A stretch of 64,000 nt of DNA from Streblospio benedicti (GCA_019095985.1 CM032669.1:28479349-28543348), one strand, 5' to 3'. Positions 42,701-53,335 are shown, numbered from the stretch's first letter. Numbers and translations are program-made. The notes: a model not told the origin generated them from the letters alone.

Positions 42701-43180
42701 AGGTGTACTTTTAATGCGCTTTTTAGGGTCTCTGGTTTGTTGTTGTTTTGAGAATACAGTTATGTTTGTGACACTGGTGGTGGTGAGTGGTGATAAAGTT
42801 GTTGTCGGGGTTGTAGTAGCTGTGTTGTTGCTGCTGCTGCCGCCACCGTCTTCAGTAGTCGAAGAAGAAGCTGCGGCAGCTACAGGTGTTTGTTGCAACT
42901 CGCTGCGGATCACACGATATATATCACTCGTTATCGGGGTGAACAGAGATGATGCTTTTACTTGCTTTCTGTGGCTGTCATTACTTGCCAAGAATGAATC
43001 GTGACCCTTATTGCTGCCAGCAGTCAGGTGAATCTCCTCCACCTGTAAACTGGGGGTAGGTAGCTCCTCAGTCGTGGAGGCTACAGGGAGAGAGCTGCAA
43101 GAGGAAGTAAACAACAGCATGATTAGTGGCAGGAGGAGACTGGGGGAGGCAACAGAGGGCCCTCCACTCCACATGGTCAT
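24620..43180 (-). CDS. Unrecognised single-pass membrane protein with long disordered tail and PDZ-type C terminus
   Basis: I do not recognise this gene. Twelve exons (5' to 3'): 43180-41870, 40694-40504, 30653-30473, 29218-29177, 29107-28925, 28654-28553, 28272-28183, 27881-26882, 26591-26546, 26213-25507, 24972-24932, 24721-24620. Every junction is GT/AG and phase-matched, giving 1,332 codons with stop. The N-terminal 437 residues form signal peptide, Ser/Thr-rich ectodomain and transmembrane helix; the remaining ~890 residues are a low-complexity cytoplasmic tail rich in Ser, Pro, Gly and charged runs, ending EQDGTPV. A long tail with many Ser/Pro sites and a C-terminal PDZ ligand suggests a membrane-anchored scaffold or adhesion receptor; that is inference. 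The 14-codon exon 4 is the least certain. Two alternative first exons are listed separately. Confidence 0.8.
25507..26213 (-). CDS. Tail exon rich in Pro, His, Ser, Tyr and Gly
   Basis: This exon begins SAWYQVGDEDDCPAPPQRPP and encodes about 235 residues of extreme composition: Pro-rich start, Ser runs, His runs (LLHHHHQ, SQHHHPP), then a Tyr/Ser/Gly-rich part (DRYSYYSQSS, YYGGGGGGSG). Proline and tyrosine clusters could serve SH3- or SH2-type partners, but no defined domain is present. Higher GC and low complexity produce long open frames in other frames and on the opposite strand; these are shadows. The donor splits TCA T|GTAAGC, matching the TA start of the next exon. Confidence 0.78.
26882..27881 (-). 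CDS. Large tail exon (333 codons)
   Basis: The exon starts DFFRSMGLDEIDNEDGQS after acceptor TTGAAG and ends LTKQIE with donor GTGTGT. It is Ser/Lys/Asn-rich and disordered at first (SSSNLKSSSNVLK), then has more structured-looking stretches: NKHNVFLDWVPAWKD, IDALGLGLGRLGSRAED, and a possible phospho-rich segment SYHYSHEDSRKDSTGYESEA. No catalytic or binding domain is recognised. The short 46-nt exon 26591-26546 (LSNFASSSDKQQPP) follows in phase. Confidence 0.8.
28183..29218 (-). CDS. Cluster of four small tail exons
   Basis: Exon 29218-29177 encodes PNPKRELMTESDTM (phase 0-0, 42 nt; its acceptor is the second AG of TTAGAG). Exon 29107-28925 encodes GKKPRPKTDPTCGSGDG, then an acidic run of seven Glu (REEEEEEEDS) and KSQESDRSISISQ. 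Exon 28654-28553 encodes ASSTRLTEDEGIHTMDSEDD and EFAAVARNSEVLKS. Exon 28272-28183 encodes FRRAPPPKNRTKARRSIRQR and AHLKEEAEVN, a strongly basic segment that could be a nuclear-localisation or membrane-lipid-binding stretch. All four are multiples of three in phase 0, so each could be skipped without a frameshift. Confidence 0.72.
30473..30653 (-). CDS. Common tail exon joined by all predicted 5' ends
   Basis: Acceptor TTTCTAG precedes a 1-nt phase remnant, then CEGEGGGLTVAQRIRAFEKS, KLGAGGKEVRLRGDGSK, PRRKKPQSKAFEEFESTG and VIIGF with donor GTAAGT. The single leading A completes GG|A after exon 40504 and AG|A after the alternative exon at 35063, so both 5' ends splice here in frame. The VAQRIRAFEK helix and the basic PRRKK patch are the least disordered-looking part of the tail. 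Confidence 0.82.
30654..35062. other. Intron sequence of the minus-strand gene, left half
   Basis: AT-rich intron with no supported exon. It contains a MITE at 33143-33273 and a GCCCATGGGC repeat near 32462-32520. Several open frames of 60-116 codons have no recognisable content. Confidence 0.6.
33143..33273. mobile_element. MITE, family B, diverged
   Basis: After a TA (33141-33142 region) it starts CAGTTCGGCCTCCAACTAAG and ends GAATGGTTCTAGTG followed by TA. The interior ACAACCTCTATAAATGG and TAAACCTCCATACTAGGG match the 'GACCACCTCT ... CCTCCATAAA' layout of other copies. Confidence 0.5.
35063..35187 (-). CDS. Candidate alternative first exon giving a soluble, tail-only isoform
   Basis: This frame opens at tandem ATGs (35187 and 35184) and reads MMDVLFCTPTAVHVGTVD, then TTTTSHQDAQEAFLRARL and EQFYR with donor AG|GTAAAG. 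The 125 nt leave phase 2, exactly what exon 30653-30473 needs. An in-frame stop lies shortly upstream of the ATGs and no acceptor of matching phase is available, so it fits a first exon rather than an internal one. The spliced product would be about 872 residues with no signal peptide or transmembrane helix. It lies mid-way in the 9.85-kb intron between exons 2 and 3. An internal promoter is inferred, not seen. Confidence 0.62.
35188..40503. other. Intron sequence of the minus-strand gene, right half
   Basis: AT-rich, no supported exon apart from the alternative exon to its left. If exon 35063-35187 is a real first exon, its promoter should lie just right of 35187; no TATA-like or GC-rich element stands out. 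Contains the purine-rich repeat at 38515-38762. Confidence 0.55.
38515..38762. repeat. GAAAGTA-type purine minisatellite with an internal (TA)n
   Basis: Dozens of GAAAGTA/GAAAGA/GAGAAAG words on the plus strand (for example AAAGTAACAGAAAGTAACAG) are interrupted by about 20 bp of alternating TA at 38624-38643. Almost pure purine on one strand. Confidence 0.85.
40504..40694 (-). CDS. Second exon of the membrane-protein gene (juxtamembrane cytoplasmic part)
   Basis: Acceptor TTTTTCCAG precedes DGGSDTEDELGDEAEQYG, followed by FSRPGRGHAPPPASLRRD, PQLSQVVTVETEPRLGD and ARPRAAAGDPG, with donor GGTAAG. It enters in phase 0, matching the ends of both exon 43180-41870 and exon 41788-41732. It is very GC-rich compared with the flanking introns. 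Confidence 0.8.
41515..41652. mobile_element. MITE, family A, with best-preserved left end
   Basis: The left end is CAGTAGAAACTCGTTATCTT preceded by TA. The right end is less clear (ATATCAAAGCTCTACTA). It lies immediately left of the duplicated CCC exon, in the intron of the minus-strand gene. Confidence 0.6.
41732..41788 (-). CDS. Candidate alternative first exon, partial duplicate of the juxtamembrane segment
   Basis: The frame reads MPMLYMFSGCCCQNKTARK and ends at donor AAAG|GTGAGT in phase 0, like exon 1. Exon 1 ends CMLFTFSRCCCQNKKGSK. The two segments also match closely at the DNA level over about 50 bp including the donor, so one arose by local duplication. Used as a first exon it would give a short N terminus with three adjacent cysteines next to the cytoplasmic tail; such clusters are often S-palmitoylated, which would keep the tail at the membrane without a transmembrane helix. 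It could instead be a cassette following exon 1. Confidence 0.55.
41870..43180 (-). CDS. First exon: signal peptide, Ser/Thr-rich ectodomain, transmembrane helix
   Basis: This single 437-codon exon starts MTMWSGG, with a hydrophobic signal core (SLLLPLIMLLFTSSCSS). The ectodomain is mucin-like: long Thr/Ser/Ala runs and about eight possible N-glycosylation sites (for example NNTA, NITV, NDTL, NSSD, NRSD, NITA). A stretch ITSDIYRVIRSELQ near residue 85 looks more ordered. Near the end come VRVRDIVIGVCGTVAAFL and LLCMLFTF, a typical single transmembrane helix (about residues 403-425), then RCCCQNKKGSK on the cytoplasmic side. The donor is AAG|GTATAA. The nearby second ATG (residue 3) could also start translation. 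Antisense frames here are low-complexity shadows. Confidence 0.82.
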
Positions 43181-43218
43181 TATTGAACAGCAGGACAGTC
43201 AGCCATCACACAGTCACT

Positions 43219-43478
43219 TTGGACACTCATATACCACAACAACTATCCAGGCAAATGTTTTTGTCTAGCAGTCAGTTAATGCAAATAACCATATAATTTC
43301 ATTGTTTGTTGAAATCATTTCAATCATTTTTGAACACTCGCGGCAGCGGTTTGTCGGAGTTTCGATGTGTTACACATCCACTGTGGTATGTGGCAGGGAC
43401 ACGACTCATATACCACCACAACTATCCAGCCAAAATGTTTGTGTCTATCAGTCAGTTAACGCAAATAACCACATAATT
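43219..43478. repeat. Local direct duplication, about 80 bp, 180 bp apart
   Basis: ACTCATATACCACAACAACT ... GTCAGTTAATGCAAATAACC (43219-43300) recurs as ACTCATATACCACCACAACT ... GTCAGTTAACGCAAATAACC (43399-43478) with few differences. It lies just upstream of the signal-peptide exon on the minus strand, so it duplicates part of the 5' UTR or promoter of that gene. Confidence 0.85.
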
Positions 43479-44357
43479 CGTACGTCTCGCAGATTATTCA
43501 TTGACATTTTTGCCATGCACACCTGGCCTTTGGAGACTCCTGTCTTGTATACTGTGAGCTAGCCAATGCCTTTCATCTTTTGAGTTGCTTTCTACTCATT
43601 CATACATACATACAAAAAGCTAGTCATTGTTTTTTCAATACATTCCATGTTGAAAATAAATCTGTCTCACTTTACTCATAGGACTGTTATCATTATCCAG
43701 AACTCGGTTTAGCGAATGTATCACAGTCATTGTGTCTAGCCTCACAATATTAGATGACAAGTTCCCCGGATTCATGGCTGTAGTCCGATTATATCACATG
43801 GAGATTGGCCAATCACAATCAATCACTTTATAGATGGAATATGTCAGTGCCCAATGACATCCCTATACCACATTTGTAAATCATTTTATCCCTTGAACGT
43901 CAAAAGATCCCTATCCCTACGTCAATACAGCTGCACTGCCTGATGCTCTGTAGCTATCCATGATGTTGATACAATCGAATCTGATTCATAAAACGTATAA
44001 TACAATATAATTTTTTCAAAAATATTTTGGAAATCTTGAATTTCACAAGAATATAGCACAATCCCTATCCATGCATCAATACAGTACTGGCTTCTGTTCC
44101 GTAACTATCCATAATGTTGATACAATCAAATCTGATGTCAATCTGTTTCATGCTATTGGCATTCGGTTCCTATGTATTTGTTAGTTCCGGGGAAATGCAC
44201 TGACTGCAATTGAAATCCACAACAACATGCATGAGTAAGAGGCCCAGAGAAATCAGATCAGAGGTTATCATTTAACGTGGTCGTGTAAAATAAGCACAGC
44301 GAAACAGCTTCACAGTGTGACTCAGTAAAAGCAGCGTAAACCCTGAGGCAGACATCC

Positions 44358-44394
44358 TTTTATTTTATTTTATTTTATTTTATTCATATTTGTT
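44358..44394. repeat. (TTTTA)n microsatellite
   Basis: About seven uninterrupted TTTTA units. Confidence 0.9.
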
Positions 44395-44565
44395 ATTTTA
44401 TTTTTTGCAAATATGTATATGTATGTATTGAACAGAAATGAGATATGTGATGGTTAAAAAAGATTCATGATAGCAACACAATGTCATAGTCCTACTTGAT
44501 AAACCAACTGAAACCTTGAGGCTGTGACATCCTTTTTTTATTTCTAATTCTAAAATCAGTGTTAG

Positions 44566-44672
44566 GAATAGATGAAAAAGTGCTACTAGTCAGAAGGACA
44601 AGTAAACACTCAATGACATACTTATTTTCATTTAAAATCCACTTGTCCTGCTCAAATAATTTACCAGCCAAG
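44566..44672. repeat. Copy of the ACTCGTCAGAAGGAC repeat
   Basis: GAAAAAGTGCTACTAGTCAG ... AGGACAAGTAAACACTCAAT and later CCACTTGTCCTGCTCAAA resemble the interior of the TIR element at 23381-23602 in the same orientation. The terminal repeats are not preserved. Confidence 0.5.
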
Positions 44673-45199
44673 GAGAGGGTATGACTGTATGATCCTGGCT
44701 GCATTATAGAGAAAGATATAGAGGAGTATTATGTGTGATGATTGAAAAAAAAACCTGATTTCCACTCCCAGTTCCATATTGAAGTGGTTTACTGAGCCGC
44801 TGAACATGCAGATGTTTATATCCCGAGTCTCACAATATTGTGAGATATGGGGTCGAAGTAGGCACCGATCTGTTACTGATTATATTAGTACATTCCTCAG
44901 TGATATTGAGATCTTTCAGAAAAGATTCTGCTGTGTAAACTACCAAAATGAAATAAAGATAAATTTTACGATGTTAAGATTTGGTTTCATTTCAATGGGA
45001 AGAGTAGATATTTTGAGTGTTTTAATTTCTATAACTAAAATTTTTAGTTTGTAGGAGCTATATTACAAGACACAATAATCATGTCTCTCGTAGGGTCTAG
45101 TCAAGTCAGTTGAAAAAGCACCATATAAATACTTATTAAAGTGGCAGTAGCAAATCGTGCTTCTTATGCAGCCTTCAACAATACAGCATGAAATAAAAA

Positions 45200-45285
45200 A
45201 AACTCAAATTTACCCCAATAGATGTCATATTCACCCGCACTGCGTATGGTCAAATCAGACACCTCTTTATAGTAAATTTGAGTTT
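45200..45285. repeat. Short inverted repeat, possible half of a MITE
   Basis: AAACTCAAATTTAC (45200-45213) and GTAAATTTGAGTTT (45272-45285) are perfect 14-bp inverted repeats around a 58-bp spacer. The following CCAGTCTGCAATAATAGGCA resembles the right end of the MITE at 45650-45777. Confidence 0.7.
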
Positions 45286-45649
45286 ATATAAGGCGTTATT
45301 CCAGTCTGCAATAATAGGCATCAATGACTAACCTGTCAATTAATGGTTAAAAAACACTGGTTACTTTTGTTGATTCAGTATCTGTACGAATACTATTTCT
45401 TGAGTTTCTACTGACACTGAGTCTATCATCACTTGATGTGCCCTTACCCAGACCTGAGACCCAGACACCGCAGCCTTGCATGTTTTGGGCTGTCTGCATG
45501 TCAGCAGGATTTACGGATTGCATGTGAATCTGATGTTGGTCAGCCCAGACACCATCTTGTTGCATGTCGCACTTTATTACGAATCCATGCCACACTGTGA
45601 GCTAGATTTTGGTTAATTTATTAACCCTTTATTGGTGCGTTAGTCATCC

Positions 45650-45777
45650 ATCTCTACTGTTGCAGTCTAGGATAAAGCCTAGAATAAAATAAAATTTGCT
45701 AAGATTGCTGTCTGATTTACCATCGTGGTAAATTTTAGCTAATTTTAGGCTTTATTTTAGTCTGCAATAATAGACAT
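45650..45777. mobile_element. MITE with 30-bp terminal inverted repeats
   Basis: The left arm ATCTCTACTGTTGCAGTCTA ... AAAGCCTA is complementary, with a few mismatches, to the right arm TAGGCTTTATTTTAGTCTGC ... TAGACAT. The total is 128 bp with an AT-rich centre. No transposase is possible at this size. Confidence 0.7.
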
Positions 45778-47823
45778 ATTTCACTACTTAAGCAAAAAAA
45801 AAAGGGTTGAAGGAATTTGTACTTTTTTCTCTGTGTTTGATTTATATTTATCATATTATCACGTCATATTAGAGAAAAATATATGAATATTGTTTAACCT
45901 AGCATATGTTGACTTGTTACAAAGTAGTGTTTTACATGTAGCCGATGCAAGTGATATATCGCTAATTCATTCAGTTTGTCAGGTTAGTAGTGAGAAAGTT
46001 TCCTTATTATTCTAGATGCCAGTAATTTATAGCAAATAATTGCTTGTATTCAATGATATTTTGGGAATGTTGAATTCAAGCTAGGTTTTGAACACATGTG
46101 TCCCTCGCCTACTGGTGCTCAAGTTGTATAAAGATTGCCAGTGAGCAGCCTGGTTGAAAGCATCGCTGTCACTGGACTGACAAAACGTCCCGTTTTATGA
46201 AGGTCTCTATTGATGCGTGTTTGAATGCGAGCACCATAATCTATTGCTGGATGTGAGCGTGTACGACAAATTACATCCCATAAACCTCATTACGGACACA
46301 CACACTTTTCCATGCAGTGCACACGGCTACACTTTTTATAGCCCAATAACAAGGCAGCCTCTAATCAAATGTCTCTTGTTTGCTTATTATCAAAGTTTTC
46401 TGCATCAATGAATTTTATTGGTTGGTCAGAAACACAGTACAGTAGAAACACTTCTCTCGTAGCTGTAGGAACAGTTAAATTCTTGAGATAGCCAATATCA
46501 GAAAAAACATGTTTTTTGTTCGCAAATAACTGACAATTTAAACACAAGTTTGTTAAAAATAGCATTAGGTCTATTCACTTGAGATACATAGTACATACTT
46601 ACATCTATTGTATGTTTTAGGTGGAAACTTATTTTTGTCACTATAATGCACAAGCTGAAACTTGTTCATCTGAATTTGAAACACATCTCAGCAAATTGCT
46701 ACCACAATCTTCTGTTGTTCCAATAAAATGTGAAAGCAAGACAAGTGCTTATGAATTGCATGTCTATTTGCTGGCGATTTACTTCCAGATGACTAGCTGT
46801 GCATGTTGTCTGGTTTCATGTGTGGCTGACTTAGCACCATGCATCAGACATTACGCTGGACCTGAGTGTTTATGCACATGTTTGCAAACAGCCAATATTC
46901 ACTTTTGACACAAAGAAGTAAATTGATTTTGAGTCGTACCATGAAGTTGATATTTAAGTCTCGTATTGTATGTATATTTTGATTGAAATACTTGAAATTC
47001 CTAGTTTTGTATAGAAGGATCAATATCTATTGGCATTGGTTTCACAGATTAAAATAAGACTTAGAATGTGCTTATACATATCTTTTACAACATGACGATT
47101 TACCAAAACACATGACTACATGTAGATATGTTGTAAACGCCTAGCCTGGAAAATATTCATAAATCTGTATACGTAGTTTTTTGTGTTCCATTACCCAATT
47201 AACAAGGAAAGGGATATATTATTCTATCATTCTTGCTGCTACAAAGATTATGAATAATTTAAATGTCGTTTCACGTGTATACGACTACGTATGTATGTAC
47301 CTACGAGTAATGAGTAGATAATACACGAGGCGTCCGCATGCCTTGAGAGTAGCTCTATGTAAGAGTCTCTTGTGATAAATAACCTACTTTGTACATGTAT
47401 ATGGATGCTTGGCTAAATTATGAGCACCATAAATTGTTTGCCGTAATACTCTTGTTACGCGCGTACCTTTCTGCGGATCATCTTTAATCTTCACGCACAA
47501 AAGCAATGTTATTTTAGGAATATTCAAAAGCACACTGTTTAATGTGGCTAATTTCCTTTGCAGCAGCTTTGTATGTGTAGTTTAAAGCCAAGTTCATTTC
47601 CCAGCATATATGGTCAGAAACTGTGAACATCCACAGTGGACTGAATATGCAGGGGAACATAGGAAATGAAATATTCATTATGGGTCCTTCGGGTACATAC
47701 CTTATAATTAGGTTTATTTGGATGAGCTTGTGTGTACTTGAACTGTCCTAAATGTATAACAGATGCAATTCTCTTGCTTTGATGAAGGAATTGAGGAACA
47801 AATCCAACTATCTCTCTGTATAC

Positions 47824-47988
47824 TACTGAAGAAACTCTATGAAGAGACCACCTCTATGTAATTAGACTTTTTCTCCCAATGCCAAACCTTCATAAAGGTT
47901 CCACCAAGAACCTCCATAAAGAGACTACCTCCGTATTGAGACCATGTCAAGACAGTCCCCTGGATAGTCTTATAGAGAGGTTCCACTG
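47824..47988. mobile_element. MITE, family B
   Basis: The interior has GAAGAGACCACCTCTATG, CCTCCATAAAGAGACTACCT and CGTATTGAGACC. The right end is AGAGAGGTTCCACTG followed by TA. Confidence 0.65.
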
Positions 47989-48312
47989 TATACTATACCC
48001 TATATGCAAAATCTCTGAGAATGAAGTCTTCATTAGCCACTAATTGAATCATTACTTTCGTAACTCTAGATTGATTGCCACAACCTTTCCAAGCGATTTT
48101 CTCTCCCAAGAAGTCTTTAGTAATGCACTAATAGAAAACCTCAATAATCTCTAGAAACGTAAGGATGTAATGAGAGACTTGGTTAATGACATTGTCTTTT
48201 TTCTGTCAACATTTTACCAGTTTACTTAAAGCATAGATTGCAAAGTATTGAAGTTTATGTTGAAATATATGTTTCAGAAAAGAGCTCTTTCATATGATGA
48301 AGCAAGTTATAC

Positions 48313-48469
48313 GTGGAACCTATCTATTAGGACCACCCAAGAGCAGGCCTTAAGTAGTCTCAATAGAGAGGCGATATCTTTTTGAAAGTTCGTAGTTACA
48401 TCCTTATGTAGGCAAGGGCCTGCAAACAATGATCGTATTATAGAGGTGGTCTTTGTTGGAGGTTCTGCT
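48313..48469. mobile_element. MITE, family B
   Basis: The left end is GTGGAACCTATCTATTAGGA and the right end TATAGAGGTGGTCTTTGTTG continues into GAGGTTCTG-CTA. The interior has AGTCTCAATAGAGAGG. Confidence 0.6.
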
Positions 48470-49710
48470 ATAAACCCTGCAGGTCAATGTTGTGCAAGAG
48501 ACAAGATGTGAGAACATTCCAGGGAGCATAGTACTTAATAAACCTGCATAATGGCTGCTATTAGAATGTACAGCATCTATGTAGACACTGCCGGAAATGC
48601 CAGCAAGTTATGCCAAACAATAAAGGCTGTTATGATAGAATCATTCTTAATATTTAGACTTTTCACAAGTTTTACAAAAGTATTTCATCTTAATAAGTTT
48701 ATAGAGCTTTGATGTTTTGCTACACAAAATAACTGTTTTGCATATGTTTTGACAATAAATGTCCTGGTCACAAACCTAAATAACCCAGCCATTATTGTAT
48801 GATATATGAAGCTTTGCACACTTGAGCCCTCGTCCTAATTGGCAAGTGTGGAGAAAATGTATGCAAATGGTTTTGTTACCCTCTGCTGAGCGTCATAACA
48901 CCGGACCGAATCGCATTTAGCTATTATTACTCTGAGAGCAGCATCAAAAAGATCCCTACAAAATGAAAACTTAGTTTTTGGTCTAGATTCAACCTCTATA
49001 TTCTGACCATAGCCTATAGAACCACAAGGTACTATTTATATGGTAAACAGGTTTTGGTGAGTTGGCGTATACGTTGCTTCCTGTTGAAAATATTTCTGGG
49101 ATCTTGTAATTGGACTTTTTTCGTCTAGGCGTAGGAGGCGATAGTAGGTAGAATGATTGGTGATCTGGCTGAAAAATCACAGCCATTAATATGATCTAAT
49201 TCATTACAAACTTTTCACAAATTTGTCCTTGTAACTTTCTAAAAATAATCATTGAAGTATAAGCATTTATACATAATGAATGAAAAGCATCCACATGGGA
49301 TATCATCTAATTAATGTTGGTTCTGGTTCAGACTTCGGCAAAATCCCTGTACATCCAATTGTAAAGCCCCAAATTCAATTATAATGTCATCTGTAAGTCT
49401 GTATGACCGAAGCATCGACAGTTCATTGTCAGAGCCAAAAGTAGCCGTAATGTATGTCCATACCATGTTTACATAATGACCCCAATGGCCAATACTGGCC
49501 CTTTTATGGCCACACATGCTAACCAGTGGCAGGCAAACCTACCACACATATTTTCGCAGCCCATTCTACTCCGTTATGAGCTAGTTTTACGGTTTTGGTG
49601 ACACCTGCTGAATAATTACGATAATCTGATGCAGCAAAACAAAAAAAACGTTGGCTATTTTGAGTACTTGTTTCTATGGGTCAGTATGAAAATGGCCACT
49701 TTTACAGGTG

Positions 49711-49850
49711 CAGTAAAACCTCTGTGGGGTCACTTTACAGCTAATAGTGACACTGGCAATTAGGGACCTATTTTATGTTGGTTATATATTGTTACTAAAA
49801 ATGTTTTATTATTAGGGACACCTACATAATGGGGACACTATTTTGTACTC
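49711..49850. mobile_element. MITE-like repeat, family C, partial
   Basis: CAGTAAAACCTCTGTGGGGT is followed by repeated GGGACA/AGTGACA phrases and ATTATTAGGGACACCTACAT. It resembles the copy at 59028-59183. The right end is not clear. Confidence 0.45.
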
Positions 49851-52489
49851 CCACTAGAGTCCATGATAAGTCTAATGTATTTTATTTTTGTATTCCTCAT
49901 GTATTCCCCCAACTCAAAAATAGATTGATGCATCACAAGATAACGACTAGAGTCTAAAATTGATGCTTTTCTGATCTCATCACTCTGTAGCGTTCGTCTA
50001 GCGTAATTAAATCTTTTGCATCTTGTTTGATGTATTTCACCACATTTGCATGACTCTTGCGGGTAAAAAACATCTTTCAGAATGTATTCTTTGGATTCAA
50101 CAAAAAGCATTTAACAAAGTCGTTTCCCATCTAGGGTGGCTTATGATGAGAGGGAAAAGGCGTCTTATTTTTATTTTTATTAACTTTCATGATTCTATCA
50201 CACAACCAAAGGCTGGGTGTAGGTAGTCACATGACTTTGTTGTTGAACAAAGGCACAATTACGTCTACTGTATAATTGGGGTGGAATTTATTTTTAGAAA
50301 CTAATTTTAACAGTGGTATTTGATTCCGAAGCGCCTTCCAGTCACATGTAAATAAATCATATTGAGAGCCAGTCACTTGTGCTCACAACTAAAACTACTG
50401 TGCAAACATTGTGAGAAGAACCTGTTTGTACAAATCGGCCACTTGTGCGAGATGCAGTTGTAAACAAATCATCGTGCCAGCAGACAGCATCCAGCTATCC
50501 AGGTCACAGGGCACAAAGCAAACAGCTTTTTGAAATGGACGCCTAGATTATGCACCCATTTAACGTGTATACCCCACAGAGGAGCCGTGACGTTTAGTGC
50601 TATTGTTGGTGATGCTGAACAGGACAGGCACTAAATGCATGTAAAGTAGATAAAAGCAGTAGGTGGCAGAAAATATTGTTTGTTTACTAGAACAAACCCA
50701 CACAAGTTGAAAGATGCAATACTACTCGGCCATAAATTTCAGCTCAGTTCATAGCCTTTTGCAGTGCAATTTAGCAGATGATTTGTTATTCATGATGAGT
50801 ATGAATTTTCCCCACGGGCAACTGTGTGTACGCGAAGGTCAACACAAAAAGTGAAGTTGAAGTCAATCAGTCACGCAGAATAGATTTTCCAGCCTTTATT
50901 GCTGTTATTTTAGCTCTACAGCCACATTATAAAATGATTTTCGTCTCTTTATTTGCTTGCAGGAACACTCCCCCAGTTGCAAACCTTACATTACTTTTAT
51001 TGAAAACCTGATGAATTATTTTGAATGTATAACTTGGCAATAGCAAATCCTAACAAAAAATGCTATTGATTTTTATTTTGATGAATACAATATATTAGTT
51101 ATTTGATAACATCATTTTATAATGCACAGAAACACAAACCAAATAGAATCAGTTTCTGCAAAACTTGGAAAAAAGCAACTTGCAAATAGAATCCAAATTG
51201 TAAACGAAAGTAAAACAATACTCCCAGTAGACCATTAATAAAGATCAAGTATTCCGAGTAGCCAGGGAAGGCTGTGACATGTTTTACAAATTCATGAAAT
51301 TTGGTGCATTTCTTTATAAATCAGGATTATTGTTTCAAAGATAGGCAGCAGGTGCAAATTAGGAAAGGCATTCATATGTTCACTCCGTTTGAGTATGATG
51401 AAGAACATGGAAATGTTGTCATCACCTCCGTCCAACAACAGAGCCTCATTCACAATGACAAAATCGTTTTGTGCGTGTTTTTTCACAATTTGTACCATTC
51501 ATCGCACATATTATATTTCCAATATTTTGTAATCTGGTCGTACAAAGTAGCATTGATTTATACAAATAACCAAGTCAGCAAACAATTTCCCTGATTTTCC
51601 GGGACAAAAAACACAATAAAAACGTTCATTTTCGTCTTGCCGTTCGATTGCATTTTGCCCAGACATGCACGCTGGTCTGAAGAAGTGGTTTTTCCATGAG
51701 CCAATGATGCTTGTCATGGAGCCTGTTTGGATGAAGGTCACCATAATTGGGCTGACATATCAAGGCTGGAGATGGTGTGATTTGTTTTGAGGTTTGTGTT
51801 ACATGGATGGTCCATCCAACCTTGACCTTCTTCCCAAAAATCCATAATTTCGAATGCAAATCCCACAGCCCTTCTATTTGCAATGATAAAGTATATGACT
51901 GTGGATTATCTTTCTGATATGGTGTTATTAATGAACACATGAGAGTATTCATGTCATATAACTATAACGCAAGATGCCACAGAGTGCCATGTGATCTGTA
52001 TTAGTTCATTTATGGTAAAGCATGCTGATTAATCTTATGCGTAATATTAAGCAAGCCCGTGGGAGCAACTACCCGCTCTGAAAGTCATGCAAAATTGGTT
52101 TTTAAAGATCAAAATCCATTGCTGTGCATGAGGTGGCCTAAGAGGCTCCACTCTAATTGAAAGGTTTAATCTCTGCCTTTGACTTGCAGATGCGCCTCAA
52201 GGGGCTCCGCTTCATGTGGAATAATATTTATAGAAACAGACCGCGTTTTTTACGATGGGACCTGGAACAGTGATTTGAGCCGTGGCGTCGGGTCTGTGTT
52301 TATGTACAATCCATTGTGTTCTGTTACGTTGGAAAGCTACAGTTTCTTCTTATGCAAGCAATTTCAAATTCGTAAAGCAGGTAGAATAATACTGTCCGTG
52401 AGGTTAACTTTTTCCTTCTATCTATTACTACAGAATCTATTATAGTAAAAGTTGTAATATGTGGACACATTTGTGAGACTGAAAAGTGC

Positions 52490-52628
52490 CAACATAAGAC
52501 AGATATCCATAAAGAGGTTTTAATACGTATGATACATAGGAAACATGGAAAACTGTAGAAGTGAAAGGTTTCCATGTAAGACAGGTGCCCTTAAAAAACC
52601 AGGTGTCCACATGTACCGGTTCCACTGT
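52490..52628. mobile_element. MITE-like repeat, family B/C, partial
   Basis: ACATAAGACAGATATCCATA, AGACAGGTGCCCTTAA and the right end CATGTACCGGTTCCACTG (then TA) match the pattern of the other GTTCTACTG-ended copies. Confidence 0.45.
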
Positions 52629-53156
52629 ACTGCATAAATAATACATGAATATTTTACAATCTAATATCTAGTCATATTTTTCTCTGTGAATGACATGACT
52701 GTAGAACAAGCTGTTCAGAATTCTCGTCTCGATGGTTGCAAAAAGTTCGGGTAAGAGAACGGCATGTAGTTTTGTGCCTCGACATTCGCTCTGTAGAGAG
52801 CAACTCAAACAGGGCGGCACGAGAGAGTGGCCATTAGGCTGACATTGTGCTGTTTCACCAGAACCGCAATATTCAGGGTGGTGAAGCTACTTGACGTGTC
52901 ATTCCCTTTGTAGCACTACTTGGTTTCGCAAGAGACCAGTAAATCCGGAATTTTCTCTGTTGTCTCAATTTGTTAAGGGTGTTGTTAACTTCATGTGATA
53001 GCTTTCCTAATATTGAACAGAAAAATTGAGCTGGAAGCTATTTATGTACACTCAAAATTTATATCTATATATTGAAAGTTTGATTATACATGTATCTCAT
53101 TTTGTAATAGGTGCCTTTTGTATCTGTTCACATGTATGAATACATATGGTGTCATA

Positions 53157-53335
53157 CAGTAGAACCTCCAATGAAGACCACATCTCTATTGAAACCACTT
53201 CTATGATAAGACTTGATCTTCCAAACCTTAATTATTGAAGGGATCAACATGAACCTCCATAAATAGAACACCTCTTTATTGAGACCATTTGTGCTCAGTC
53301 TCTCATTGGGACATCTCAATAGAGAAGTTTTACTG
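53157..53335. mobile_element. MITE, family B, nearly complete
   Basis: After a TA it starts CAGTAGAACCTCCAATGAAG and ends CTCAATAGAGAAGTTTTACTG-like sequence. The interior has AAGACCACATCTCTATTGAA and ATGAACCTCCATAAATAGAA. The two halves are roughly complementary. Confidence 0.7.

Noticed and set aside
42366-43004. 212-codon plus-strand open frame opposite the ectodomain exon
   Set aside because: Antisense shadow of low-complexity Thr/Ser/Ala codons; its Val/Leu-rich composition is explained by the sense-strand repeats.
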